64,000 nt of DNA from Acorus gramineus (Eukaryota; Streptophyta; Magnoliopsida; Acorales; Acoraceae), in NCBI GenBank assembly GCA_030737835.1, contig CM060857.1, positions 8,121,360-8,185,359 on the forward strand. The letters are read 5' to 3'. Below are positions 20,610 through 33,564 of this stretch, in pieces. Every line of letters begins with the position of its first letter. Position 1 is the first letter of the stretch. The notes below the pieces were generated by a model. That model did not search any database. It was given only the letters and a program-made list of their open reading frames with translations, and was not told where the DNA came from. Made by a program: the position numbers and the translations under genes.

Positions 20610-21918
20610 GTCTAGAAGCAGTTCACTTGAGGTTATTACCGGAAAACCCCTTGTAATTCGTGGCATTGACGCGCACGCCCCTTGTCTGGAACCGGATTGG
20701 ATTTGACATTACACTTGTTATATGAAGAGGTACGTCGGGTTTCTAAAAGGCGTGTGATTGACGGAAATGACCCCATCGTTTTGACCCTATAAACTCATAC
20801 AAGTCATGAGCCCCCCATTTATCGAAGGTCGGATACACTCAAGACTGGATCCGATCAGTTTAATCAATATCTAACTAGATAATCCTTTAATCAAACTGTA
20901 CAACTTGTAAATCGAATTACAAGACCAATTATTGAGTACATATTTCACTCTCCTCTTTGATCCAATCAGCTATTAGAGAAAATATGAATTTTTAAATATC
21001 ATCAGTATCTAGTAAGAGAATGAAATATATATATAATAATTGATCGTGCAATTCGATTTACAAATTGTGCAATTCGAATAAAGGGTTGCCCAATTCAGTA
21101 CTAATCGAACTGACTGGATCTAATCCTGACTAGATCCGGTCTCCATTCTACAGTAGCTATATCTGGATTTTGAGTAAACATTTAGGTATTTTTATTAATG
21201 TAATAAATAGAGAAGAGAAAACAGAGAAAATAACATATATGTTGTTTCTATTTTTGGATAGATACTCCAGAGGGCTAAAATTCTCTCGACTCTTATCGGA
21301 TTAATTGCATTTACGTGCTCTAAGAATCATGTAATTACAATGTGAATCCTCCTTAAACTAATTGTTTATATATTACACCCTTAAAACAAGTGTTAAGTAT
21401 TTATAACACAGAGAATCTATGTATAAACTGATGAGAGTGTCTTAAATAAAACAAAATTATTTAAGACGAACATCTATAATTTTCACATAAATTTTAATTA
21501 AAATAGAAAAAAATTCATTAAAAATGTATGATATTCATGTTACATATATTTTTTTATATTCTATACATGTTTTTTTTAATCAATGCACAAATCAATTTTA
21601 TGCATGTCTCATTTAGAACCTACCCCTCAATTGAGGAGTTTTTCCATTTTTCTTTTACCAATAACGGAAAATCAAGAGTTTTACCATGTGCCATTTCACC
21701 TAACACTTACTAATAACAAATTTCATGACGTATTGCCCAACCCGCACTTGACACGGTGGTTTATTACACCCATATTCTATGGAGGATGTGGGCTAAGAAA
21801 AAACAAGGGATGCTAACCCTTCGGACTGTGTTTGTGAGCTCTGTCCACCATCTGCATCGCCCAGTTTGAACTCATGCACTAATTTTTATTTTTTTGATGA
21901 GATTTTGACCCCTCTGCA
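20610..21918. other. Intergenic, nothing recognised
   Basis: Moderately AT-rich sequence without a supported reading frame. Short segments (20800-21200) repeat the words ATCGAATTACA and GATCCGATC but form no bounded element that I can define. Confidence 0.4.
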
Positions 21919-22681
21919 TTATATTAAAATTTGTGATATAAAGGGTGTGTCGATGCATTTTGGGTTATCAAGGGAGTGTACGTAATCACTAACTTCCGTG
22001 GAAATCGTTCTCTGAGAATTGTCATACAAAATGGGGAGGCGAAACCCTCGTAATGCATGTTCCACCATCCCATGATCTGGGGCCTGCTGCACCTCTGAAT
22101 GCAGAGTGTGGTGGGGTTGCACGACAACTCCTTCAGTTCGCTGAGAAAGATTGTCCCGGTGCCCGTCGGATGCCTCACGCAAGGCTGATCTCTCTTGATG
22201 AGTGGGCCTTCGCCACGCCTCTCTTCGGGCGGACCGTTCCCGGTGCGGAGAACGTCCACGTCTTAGCTCCTCGTGGTTTCGTCGACTTGCTCGAGGGGAG
22301 CATGAACGTCGACGGGTTCGTTGCCTGCGATTCGAGGAAGAAGTACTTCCATCCGAATCGTGCACAGTGACGACTAGTGGATTGAGCTGTGCTGGAGGTG
22401 GCGGCAGGACGTCCTTCTGAACGGGTTGTTGCGGATGCAGGTTAGCATAGAACTGCTGCATCAAAGCTTCGATCGTTTGCTGCATGGATCCCCGGAGGCG
22501 GGTAAAGAGAGTCTTTTGTGCAGACTCCACTACCCGTGGAAGATCCTGGGCTTGACTGGCCAGGGTCCCAGGTGAATCACCAATAACAGCATTTGGAGGG
22601 AGGTCGACTCGATCCTGGTGCCTCCCCGAATGGGTGTCACTTGGATCAGAAATCGTGCACACTGACTTTTTGTTTTGGATT
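21919..22681 (-). pseudogene. Ty3-type gag N-terminal fragment
   Basis: On the minus strand an open frame of about 250 codons follows the primer-binding site. It has a leading SVCTISDPSDT stretch, a helical part (TLFTRLRGSMQQTIEALMQQ), a Pro-rich linker and a highly charged Arg/Ser/Glu-rich region (RRQRTRRRSCSPRASRR), as in the N-terminal spacer of plant Tat-lineage gag. The conserved gag core does not appear and the frame ends at 21919, so the element is truncated. I cannot name the lineage with certainty. Confidence 0.55.
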
Positions 22682-22698
22682 TCCCACAGACGGCGCCA
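22682..22698 (-). other. Primer-binding site TGGCGCCGTCTGTGGGA
   Basis: The minus strand reads TGGCGCCGTCTGTGGGA three bases inside a CA-ended LTR border. The same motif (TGGTGCCGTCTGTGGGA) marks the Ty3 fragment at 40061. The tRNA partner was not determined. Confidence 0.65.
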
Positions 22699-22701
22699 AA
22701 G

Positions 22702-23421
22702 TGAGAAGGATAATTTCCCCTTCAATTAAACTTTTTGGTTTGTTTGGGGTTAAAAAACTCTCAAAGGATTACTTAAGAAGAAGAAAAATTTGGTAGCTTG
22801 GATTTGACTGATCCTCAGAGTGCTATCTCGCGACCTCTTTATAGGCTGCCTACGTACCCCTTAGGGATCAAGTCACACGTAGTTCCTCGAATAGATTGTC
22901 ATTCCCCTTTCTCTGGCTGTTGTAACCGTCTCCCCATTTAAACACTTAGTGGGCGATTTCAGGGGAAACTCCCATGTGTTAACGAGGCATCTCGTGCCCA
23001 CGTCGCACAGTTAGTGGGCCTTGACTGTCAACCTGACAGTTACATGCGTTTATATTCCTTTGACCGTTTCTTTAGTCTGCTCGTGGCCCTTTGGCCTACT
23101 CGTTCATCTGTTACGTCTTTCGAGTACATCTGCGAGACGGAAGACGCTCGACCAGACCTCTTGTCTGGTCGTGTCTTCCCTACTCGTTCGTGAGGAGTAA
23201 GGTCGTTTAACCAAACCTCTAGTCTGGTTGTGCCTTAACTACTCGAGGTGGTATTCTTTCATGAGGTGACTGACTGCCCGACTAGACCTTGGATCTAGTC
23301 GTGCTAACACATTCGGAAATGTCATCATGGCATTATGGATTCGGACCTGGATTTGTGGGCCTCACACATGGCCATATCCGTCATGGCGTGACACGTGTCA
23401 TGGTGTGGATTTTTACCTCCA
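22702..23421 (-). mobile_element. LTR of the truncated Ty3 element
   Basis: The 3' edge is set by the primer-binding site. On the minus strand a TATA-like CTATAAAG lies near 22840. The 5' edge, TGGAGGTAAAAATCC at about 23421, is my best guess. The interior at 23130-23300 has three partly palindromic ACCAGACC...GGTCTGGT segments. No second LTR was found, so the element is a 5' remnant. Confidence 0.45.
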
Positions 23422-23597
23422 CGGGCATTTATAGATGATTTTTGACATTTTTAATAAATTGTAGAGGGTTTTGGAACATTGTGTTTTCAATCAGGGTTAA
23501 TTAAACAGAATATTTGTATAATATTCATCATCTACAAACAAAAGTTTAACTCAGGCGGTTATTTGGATTTACATAGGTGTTTACAGGGGGTTATATA

Positions 23598-24002
23598 TGT
23601 TAGACTAAATTCACAGGATCGGAGACTTACGGATCGACATATCTAATCTGAATGATTGGAGGTCGATCACTATCTGTCACTAACTATTCTTCTTCTGTCT
23701 TTTACTACGGAGCCTAAAAAAATATAAGGGTTAAAGAAAAGATTTGACTTCCTCTCTTTAGCTTTTCTAACTTGGGATATCTAATGGGATCCAATCCCAT
23801 TTATATGCTAAGAGGAGGTAAGAGGGGGGCCAAATCTCAGTAGAGAGATCTTTATGGAATCACACTCATTACGAATTCCTCCCACTTAATCCCGGGATGT
23901 GGGTAGTTACTGTAACAGAATTGGAATCACAATCACAATAACTACTTTTCAAAATAGTGGGATACAATCCTTATCTTTAACAGTTCATCCATGTCTCCAA
24001 CA
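23598..24002 (-). repeat. Copia 3' LTR (405 bp)
   Basis: It matches the right LTR over its length but lacks a segment present at about 29450-29545 of the other LTR. It also carries its own AG-rich stretch near 23810. Confidence 0.9.
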
Positions 24003-24368
24003 TTCTCCCACTAGGCCCATATAACACACGTCCTCTTTGAAAAGAATACTTTATAAAAAATCTATAAACTTGATGTATTGAATTGATCAAATTTGAAAAA
24101 TAAGAATGCGGGCGCTTTGAAAAATAAATTCCAATAATTCTGTATCTTTAACTCAATTCAAGGAAATCAATGACAAGAACTATGACGGTTCTACTGCATT
24201 ATAATAGAGTAGTCCCTTCCATAATTACAATATCATTTTATCCTTTAAATCAAATACCTTTATTTAGACAAAACCTTATGTCTACTAAATGAAAAGGCTA
24301 TAACCAAATGCCTTTTACACGGCCCTCTTTATTGTCCACATGGACATTTACTCGATTAACACAATGTG

Positions 24369-25690
24369 TTAAAAGACAAAATGAATGTTATTCATAAATA
24401 AACCTAAGTACAACCATAAAAATTTAAAAATTACACCAAGCTCCGAAATGAGACCCATATGTTCTACATGTTCCTTATACAATGTAGGTGCTAGCCCTTT
24501 AGTCATAGGGTCTACAAGCATCATGTCGGTGCTAATATGATCAATCGATATGTAGCCCTTCTCAATCCTTTCTTTAACAACATAATACTTGACCTTAATG
24601 TGCTTAAGGCCCTTGTATATCTTTCTGTTGTTGGCGAAAAGGATAGCAGCTGAGTTGTCACAATAAATCTTTATTGGCCTTGAGATGGACTCTACCACTT
24701 GAAGCTCTGTGACAAAATTATTTAGTGCTAATGTTTGAGATGTGGCTATGTGACAAGCCATATACTCTGCGTGCATGGTAGAGGAAGCGATCGCTTTTTG
24801 CTTCTCACTCTTCCATGAAACAACACCACCACTAAGCATGAAGACATATCCAAATGTTGATTTATAGCCATTAGAGCACCCAACATAATTAGAGTCGAAG
24901 TACCGAATGAGTTCAAGATTATCTGATCTTCTATATGTGAGCATGTGTTCTTTCGTCCCTTGAAGATATCTTATAACCTTTTTGGCTGCCTTCCAATGCT
25001 CCATGCCTGGATTACTTTAATACCTTTCAAGTAATCCAACTGCATAGGCAAATATCAGGACGAGTGCATGTTTGAGCATGCATCAGGCTGCCAATAGCGG
25101 AAGCATAAGGAATTTTCTCCATCTCTAAAGTTTCAAGTTTATTCCTTGGACATTGAGCTTTACTGAATTTGACACCTTTTTGGATAGGAGCCACACAAGG
25201 TTTACAGTTACTCATGCCGAACCTCTCAAGCACTTTAGCGATGTGGGTCCTTTGAGATAGTCCAAGTAAATACTTAGATTTGTCTCTGTGAATCTCTATG
25301 CCTAAAACATAGGAGGCTTCACCGATATCCTTCATCTCAAAATTTTGGCTAAGAAATTTTCAGTGTCATGAAGTAACCCTAATTCATTACTAGCAAGCAG
25401 GATGTCATCATCGATATACAAAACCAGAAATATAAACTTGCTCCCACTGACCTTGAGATATATACATTGATCAACAATGCTTTCCTTAAAATCATAGGTC
25501 ATAATTACCTCATTGAATTTGAGGTACCACTATCGGGATGCCTGTTTAAGTCCATATATCGACTTCCTTAATCTGCATACTAGATGTTTCTTGTATTTTT
25601 GGGTGAATCTTTCAGGTTGATCCATATATACCTCCTCATAAAGATCTCCATTTAAAAATGCTATTTTTACATCCATTTGGTGAAGCTCTA
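24369..25690 (-). pseudogene. Copia reverse transcriptase and RNase H, broken
   Basis: The segment starts at 25690 in the middle of the reverse transcriptase ([24 protein letters not shown], catalytic block YIDDDILLAS near 25400). It continues after stops as MKDIGEASYVLGIEIHRD (25335-25027) and then the RNase H domain (25004-24369: FDSNYVGC, AIASSTMHAEYMA, IYCDNSAAILFANN, KHIKVKY). The N-terminal fingers of the polymerase are missing and at least three stops or frameshifts separate the blocks. The catalytic Tyr-Ile-Asp-Asp has an extra Asp. Confidence 0.85.
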
Positions 25691-25692
25691 AA

Positions 25693-26637
25693 TCAAAATA
25701 AGCTATTCATACTCCACAAAAATAAAGAAAGTGAAGAATTACTAATCATACTCCTAACCATGTCCAAAAGAGTGTGATTCCTTCTTTCGGCAACACCATT
25801 TTGATTAGGTCTGCCTGGCATGGAATATTGTGCTTGAATTCCACATTCTTCAAGGAACCTACCAAATGGACCTATAGCTCTTCCAGCTTCAGTGTGTCTA
25901 CCATAATACTCACCACCCCTATCTGATCTTACCACTTTGATTATTTTATTTTGTTGGTTTTCTACATCTGCCTTTAAAACTTTAAAGGCATTGATTGCTT
26001 CTGATTTCTCAGAGAGCATGTAGATGTAACCATATCTTGAGTGGTCATCAGTGAATGTGATGAAGTACTTTTCACCATTTATACAAGGAGGAAAAGGACC
26101 ACAAATATCTGTATGGATCAATTCTAATGTTCCATTACTCCTTATGGCATTTCTTTTATAGGTTTTGGGTTGCTTTCCCTTTATGCAGTCCACACATGTC
26201 CCAAAATTAGAGAAATCAAGTGAAGGTAGTACATCCTCTTTGACTAATCTCCAGATTCTCTCTTCTGAGACATGGCCTAATCTTTTATGCCAAAGCATGG
26301 ATGATGTTTCATTTATTTTTTCACGCTTAGTGCCAATATTTCTATGCAAGGTTAAAAGGGATTGTTGATAGGAATTATCAAGATGTAGTCTATATAAACC
26401 ATCCATAGGAATTCCAGAACCAACTAATTGAGAATTATGGGAAATAGACAAACCACAATTATTGAAATTAAATGAAAAACCAACACTGTCCAGTCTAGCA
26501 ACAGAAATCAAATTGCGGGAATAACTGGGAATAAAGAAAGTGTTCTTAAGGTCTAAAACAAAACCACTGTCTAAGATCAATCTAAAGGTTCCTACAGCCT
26601 CCACGCGTGAATGCATCTCATTTCCTGATATGATGCA
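25693..26637 (-). pseudogene. Copia protease C-terminus and integrase
   Basis: Open frame of about 307 codons. It contains GAG-pre-integrase (LWHKRLGHVSEERI near 26290), the HHCC zinc-binding region (CVDCIKGKQP) and the integrase core with the first Asp in LIHTDICGPF, the second in FTDDHSRYGYIY and the Glu in ECGIQAQYSMPGRPNQNG. A TGA at about 26636 interrupts the join to gag/protease. The frame ends abruptly at LSLFLWSMN, after which the polymerase begins, so the integrase C-terminus and polymerase N-terminus have been deleted. Confidence 0.88.
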
Positions 26638-27655
26638 TCATTCACTCTCAATTGGAGTCCTTTGGGACAGAAAGCCCTGCATAGAATTGGCAACATGGAT
26701 TGTGGCACCAGAGTCAATCCACCATGAGTAATTTGGAACAGAAACCATATTCAATTGTTCACACACAAAAGCCAAATTATTACCTTTCTTGGCAAGCCAT
26801 TTCTGATATTTCTGACAGTCCTTTTTCATGTGTCCTTTCTTCTTGCAAAAGAAGCACTTTATCACTGGTTTTTCGGTTTGATTCGAAATGGAACCAGAGC
26901 TTGAGCTTCTAATTTGGTTCTGAATAGTTGAAGCTTTCTTTGACTTCTTCTTGAAAGAGACACCTTTTCCTTTTCTAATATACTTGTTCTCCACATGAGA
27001 AGTTAAATTAACATTCTTCATATTCTCTTGCTTTAGCCTCTCTTCCTCTTGCACACACATGGTCAGAAGTTCATTGACTGACCAATCTTCCTTATGTGTG
27101 TTGTAGGAAATTTTGAATGGACCATATTGAGGCGGCAAAGAGTTGAGAACAAAGTGCACCAAGAAGGAATCAGAAATGGTTACTTCAAGCGTGTTTAATT
27201 GAGCAGCTAGATCTCGCATTTTCATTATGTGTTCACGAATAGCTCCGGATCCTTTATACTTCATGGGGGACAATTTGTTCATTAGGGTGCTGGCCAAGGC
27301 TTTTTTGGAGCTAAGAAATTGTTTCTCCACATTTTTCAGATAAGATTGGGCTGTGTCACACTCAGGGATAGATCCCTGAATGTTCTTTCCTACATACGCT
27401 TTCATCAGCAAAAGAGCTTGCTGATTTGAGCGTTCCCATTTCTCATACTTGGCCTTTTCTTCTTGCGTGCTCTCTGCAGTGAGGGGGTCAGGTTTGTCCT
27501 CCCTCAACGCAAGATCTATATCCATCCACCCTAATGTTAAATTGATTTGTTCCTTCCATTCAGTAAAGTTTGATCCATTGAGGATAGGAATATTGGAGTT
27601 ATTACTTGAAACAAAAGCAGGAGAAATTGTTGAAAAGGATAATATTGACTCACAT
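26638..27655 (-). pseudogene. Copia gag with zinc knuckle and protease start
   Basis: The frame reads from about 27655 (ILNGSNFTEWKEQINLTLGW) through the UBN2-type gag, the zinc knuckle CFFCKKKGHMKKDC near 26850 and the protease active site WWIDSGATIHVANS near 26715. The first in-frame ATG is at 27525. The expected start near 27657 looks broken by one extra base (ATG then T then GAG). In life it forms the virus-like particle in the cytoplasm. It is the best-kept part of the element. Confidence 0.85.
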
Positions 27656-29128
27656 TAAATCAACATAATGTCTTAAAATATAGGGCTACATATTATAACA
27701 TTCATTCAATGCATATATATTCCAAATTATGCAATAAATTCCAAATATGTATATAATATACTTAAATATACTAATTTGGTTGAGTGGTTAAGTAGCGACA
27801 TCATAAACCCCTCCTTTGGGATTGAGTTTACAATCGCAATTAAACCTACACCCATTTAGGTAGAAAAGATTCTACATGTAGAACTAGTGGCATATCCTAC
27901 GTCTCACTAACGAAGAGTCTTGACACCTTTGGGTAAGCCATAGACTCCTGGGTACATAGAATATAGGTTTGCTACTATTCTATTCCATTTTATACCTAAA
28001 TCACAATGGCCCTCCTTTGGGATTGACCTTTGGTTTATAAAATGCAATAAGATCGTCATTACTAACTTTATATGATTAATTCACTAATTTTAACATCTAA
28101 GGCCGCTTTGGGGTGCTTATAAATATTAAAGTATGAATTAAATCATCCTAATGTAATGATAACTTTTACTTTAAGCATGTTAATAAAAAAAATGTCATAC
28201 CATATAACATGCATGTCAGAATACCAAAATAATTAAATCATACAGATGATTAACATGGTATTTGTAGAGTTTAGAATTCATCCCAAAATCTGAACATCAA
28301 TGGTATATTAACAAACTAATTATTTTAATTCCCTTAACAAAATGTGAATAATAATTTTCACAGAAATCAGGGACTAAAATTTAATTTTCTTGAATATCAG
28401 GGTTCTGTTTGCAAAAGTTCCATTATCCAGAATTCTATTTTATTTACAGATTTTAAGGGTTCTTTATACAAAAGTGTCTTTATCCTGAAATCACATAATA
28501 TAAGGGTTTCTTTTGCGTCCTGAAATTTGTAAATTCTGAGATCATCTTTATTGGATTATGAAATAACAAACTTTTAAAAATTTAAATTCATAATCATATT
28601 TTAATAGATCTCAGATATACTTGATTAGATTAGAGATAACTTTATAATCTAACATAAAATATAGATAATGATTACATAAATCAAATGGAGATAACATTTA
28701 TTCCATTCAAAAGATGTAAATCTTAAATCCTTTTGCATACCCATTCATAATAAACTTAATTTTTTTTTTTATGAATCGGAAAATATGATCTTAAACATAC
28801 AAACATATACCAACAAATGAAGTCTGTATGCCAAAACAAGCATTCTCCATTAAAAAACTATATATGGTAAGCATTTGATGTATTCAGTGTACATGCATCA
28901 ATGAATAAGAATATTTCAATGATTAAATACACATGCATATACACATGCCGATTAACCATATGCCGATTTAAATATACATATGCATGAGATAGGCATATAT
29001 GTGTTAGTATATAAGACATGCATGTTGTATCGTCCATAATTCAAAGCAAACGAATTATTTAATATATATATGATGAATAAAACTAGATATCACAATTAAA
29101 AAATATTATTAAATAATTCTATAACCAT

Positions 29129-29140
29129 GCTCTGATACCA
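29129..29140 (-). other. Copia primer-binding site, tRNA-Met
   Basis: TGGTATCAGAGC on the minus strand, two bases from the LTR edge at 29143. Confidence 0.9.
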
Positions 29141-29142
29141 AT

Positions 29143-29616
29143 TGTTAGACTAAATTCACAGGATCAGAGACTTACCAATCGACATATTTAATCTAAATGA
29201 TTGGAGGTCGATCACGATCTATCTCTAACTATTCTTCTTCTGTCTTTTACTACGGAGCCTAAAAAAAATAAAAGGGTTAAAGAAAAAATTTGACTTCCCT
29301 CTTTAACTTTTTAACTTAGGGATCCAACCTCATTTATATGAGGAGCCAAATATCTGTAATGGGATCTTTATGGAATCACACCGATTACGGATTCCTCCCA
29401 CTTAATTCCAGGATATTGAAATCACAATCACATCCAGTACTTCTCAACCCCCGTGTGATGTGTGGCCACCTTTAAGTGAGAGATGAGAGATTAGGATGAA
29501 AGAAAATGTATTCTACTATGTAACAAATAGTCAAAGTAATCTCAATCACAATAACTACTTTTTAAAATAGTAGGATACTAATCCTTATCTTTAACCGTTC
29601 ATCCATGTCTCCAACA
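29143..29616 (-). repeat. Copia 5' LTR (474 bp)
   Basis: It pairs with 23598-24002. It includes about 90 bp (CCCCGTGTGATGTGTGGCC onward, about 29450-29545) not found in the 3' LTR. The two also differ by scattered substitutions, so the insertion is not recent. Confidence 0.9.
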
Positions 29617-29621
29617 ATATA

Positions 29622-32600
29622 TATTTTAGGAAAAGTCAAGGGTATTATAGGTATCTAGGGCAATTTACATGGGATATTTTGATTTTTTCGTATTTTTAAA
29701 TAAATATGTCTTAGATATAATATGTTTCTTGGAGGGTGTCTTGTGTTAATTGTTAGGACTGTGGAGGTTACTCAACCGTGGTCCACCCACAGATTGGGGA
29801 ACAGTTTTTTTATAAAAGTCTGACAACCCACTTAACCGAGAGATATGATACAGTGAACGACAAACACACATGATTTAAAAAAAAAAAAACTAAATAATAT
29901 ATAGTTCAAGAAAAGGCCATGTTAAATGTAGGGCTCACCGGGTTAGGATCATTTTTATTTTTTGTGTGTTTAGATTTTATCATGAAAAATTTAGGATATA
30001 TATTTCATTTGATGAATTTAAATCTGATCACTTATTTATTTATTCTCAATGTTTCTATTTGATTTTAATTATGTTAACGTATCATCCTTACATTAAAAGT
30101 CAAGTAAGATTCAAGTATAAAATACAAACAGAGGAACTAATCCCTCATTTTATGACTTAATCAGGTACTATCACATGTTTTCTAGGAACTGACACATCCC
30201 TTGTCTAATCGAAAAATGAATTTTATAGGCTGAACAACATAGACGCTTTTGCTCTTCCATTGTGGTCGGACTCGTTAGAGGGGATGAGACCTACCTGATC
30301 TGGCCAAGATCATAAAAAACTGATCGGCCGGATGACACATCCCCTAAATTAGGGATACTTTTAAATAAGAATATGTCATTTTAAATTATTAGGATTCATG
30401 TTTTACACGAAAGAAATAAAAAAACATATGAGGGAAAAAATGTAACTGAGAAAATAAAGAAATGACAATATAGAATTAATAAATTTTAGATAAAAATAAA
30501 TTAGACAATTTAAATTTAATTTTATAAATTATTCAATTAAAATGTGATTTAGATTATTTAATTTTATCACTTAACAGTTGCGGATTGGGTTGTGTTAAGA
30601 TTATTCAAGATTTGAATTAGGTTCAGGTTGCTCATATTCAAACTCAAATTGAACCGTGAATGAGATTTAAAGTCCAAATTGCAACAGTAATAAGTGGAAA
30701 TGTGTCCGAAGCGTTATAGCGCGTGCCCCACACGCGAGCGACGTCCACTAATTTGAGGGTCCAAATTGTCCAAGGACCACAATTCTGGTCGAATCTTTCC
30801 TGTGAGGGTGAAATAGAATTATTATTCACCTAGAAGTAAAGTCATATGTAATCTATTTATGTAATTTGTTCGGCTTAGATATTATAATATTATATGTGAA
30901 CGAGTACTATAAAAACATTGGAATAGTCTATGCAACTATCTTTAAATTTATTCAATTTAGAATTCAGTTTGTAATTCAATCAATCTTATTAGGCTCAACC
31001 AAATCACAAAAAGTGACATAAATGCTATTCCATTTTTTATTTTTAATAATTAGGATGGCATAAACAGAATGGGAGCTAGCATCCAAAGATATTTTGAGTT
31101 CTCAATGAAGATAATATAAATTTTTTCTTTTGGGATGCATCTTTACACGCGGTCTTTATATACAATAGTTGTGTTCTCATTTTCTTGATAATGTTTAAAT
31201 GAACTATTTAATATTTTTTGTAAGTATATATAATTCATTGTAGTATATAATTTTTTATTTTGAAAGTATATTTAAAAAATCAAAGACGGGTAGCTTTTCC
31301 ACAATGAGTTTTTTTTTTTTATATCAGAGGAACCCCACACGACTGACCTTACGGTCAAGCTGCGAAGGTTACCTCTACCTGTTTACCTCGGTCTCACACT
31401 GAGTTGTTTCTAAAATTATTCATTAGAGTGGAAGATTGATTAATATAGACCTGAGATGAAGCCTTCAAGTTCCAATAGAACAATATAAAACTGACCATGA
31501 AAGATTCCCTTGCAAAATTAATAATTAAAAAGTTTAGCTTAGCCCAACTCATACAACAATGTGTGCATTCCACACTCATAAAATATATTATTGTCTGGTT
31601 CAATACCTAACAACAATGAGAGATGGACCAGATGTTGATGCCCAGCAATAAAATAAAATAAAAATGGAAGGTTTTAATAGCTGTAGTAGCTGCGTCCTAT
31701 TAGCATTTCCAAAGGCCAACATAATTGGATGCAGGTTTGATGACATGAAGGGTCAGGGTTGCTGCAACCTTCATTATTAAAAACAACTATAATGGTTTGT
31801 TCCTCCCAAGTCTCTAGTTATTTATCCGATCAACCAAGTCCGAGGCCATGGAGAACGGATACGACACGATACAGATACGATGTCCACATAATTTATCTTA
31901 AAAAACTAGTGGACAGACAATATATAATGTATTACCAATAAAAAAAATAAAATAATGTATTAATAAATCATATACGTTATATCATGATATTTTAAAATAT
32001 GAACACACGTCCATAAACTATAAAAAACAAGGGTCGATATATACTAAAATAATGTGTCAACTATCAAACTGCAGTAACGTTTTAACATTATCTTGCATCC
32101 AGTGAACTTAAATCTTACCAAAGTGTTTTTCTTTTCTTTTTTTTATATCGGAGGGACCCCCGTGGTTGATTTTACGATTGAGCTGGAAAGGCTATCTCTG
32201 CCTGTTTGCTCTCGATCCCACGAAAAATTCTTTCGAATAATCGCCAACAAACTAATCTTATCAAAGTTACTTATAAACAAATGTAATATCGCGTTGCATC
32301 ATTCTCTAAATTCGGGTTCACTCTTTCTCTTCACATCAAACTCCAAATTGGGACCTAATATATTGTTTTAGCGCTGATACACGCAGTCTATTTTATAGTC
32401 TGTTTTGCAGTCTCATACGCTATGATAACGTAGTATATGCTGTATTATCATAATGTATGAGGTTCTATTATAATGTATAACTCAATTTTTTTTTTTCACT
32501 ATGAAAAAAAATACACTAATGCATCTTATTATATGCTTCATTTCATATAACAACATGCACTTCAGATAGTGAGTATATGATTTAATTAAAAAAAAAAAGG

Positions 32601-33564
32601 ATAAACTTAATTAGGGCTGCAATGGAAGGCTGCACGTATCTTTTTCCTAACTGTTTTGACTAGTTATATAAGGTCTAACTTCAGTTTCAAAACATACCGT
32701 GTTGCATCATGTGCATAGGACATGTTTTACATTTGTCATGTGTGTTTTTTTTCATTGAACTATCTGCGCTTTGTGGGTCTAAAGCAAAACATTGAGCTTT
32801 TCAATAAACCAAAAGACATAAGCTAGCCAACATGGCCTCACACACACAAAAAATAATGCACCAAATCCAGATGAGATTTGGTCAATGCTGAATTCTATCA
32901 GTTTTTGTCAGTTATTAATTAAGAGATAATATGTGTTCCCTCTCACATATATTAAAATGTGAAGTTTTGTGGATTTTTTCATTAACGTGTCAACCTTTGA
33001 TGATTGGAAAAATTAATTATGAGATCCGTCACTAATTGAATTATCATAAAGGAGTCACAAGTAATCAAACTAATTCAAAATAATGAAGGAATCATCATTA
33101 AAGAGAGCCATGAAGTTATTAGACTAGGAAAATGATAGATACAACTCGTGTGTAGTCCTGTCTGCAGCCCCCAAAGTATATATTATTATGAAAAATAAAG
33201 TATATATCTAGATAAATGAGTATATATTTCTTTTAAAAAATAATTTTTTTTTTTTATATAGATTGTACTAATGAAGTATATAGTGACTAGAAGACCACTT
33301 TTGGAATACAGACAGAGTTGCAAAACAACCTAATGTATAAGCGTCTATTGGACTAATTTTAATATCATATATAAAAAAATGTCCATCATTTATTCTTGGA
33401 ACTCTTTTATTAAAAATAATAATTTAATAAAAAAAATTCATTTATTCCTGCTTTTTTACATTGAGAAGATAATATTGCTCATAGTTTCTACCAATATTAT
33501 TTTAGCAGTAGTGCATGATGGACATATACAACCCATTCCGTTTGAAATCAATAGCCAAATTTTA
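29622..33564. other. AT-rich intergenic region with two copies of a short repeat
   Basis: No gene is supported. Two direct copies of a roughly 95-bp segment stand at about 31310-31405 and 32140-32235 (TTTTTATATC, GAGGGACCCCC/GAGGAACCCC, GGTTACCTCTACCTGTTTAC), probably remnants of one transposon family. The rest is poly-A/T rich (for example 33235-33260). Confidence 0.5.

Larger units (their letters stand above)
23598..29616 (-). mobile_element. Ty1/Copia retrotransposon with both LTRs, degenerate
   Basis: The LTRs are 23598-24002 (405 bp, 3' LTR) and 29143-29616 (474 bp, 5' LTR), both TGTTAGAC...CCAACA on the plus strand. The flanking duplication ATATA is exact (23593-23597 and 29617-29621). 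The initiator-Met primer-binding site lies at 29140-29129, and a purine tract (CTAGTGGGAG) precedes the 3' LTR. Domain order on the minus strand is gag, zinc knuckle, protease, integrase, reverse transcriptase, RNase H, the Copia order. The total length of 6.0 kb includes a long non-coding leader (27660-29128). Several breaks make it non-autonomous. Confidence 0.95.
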
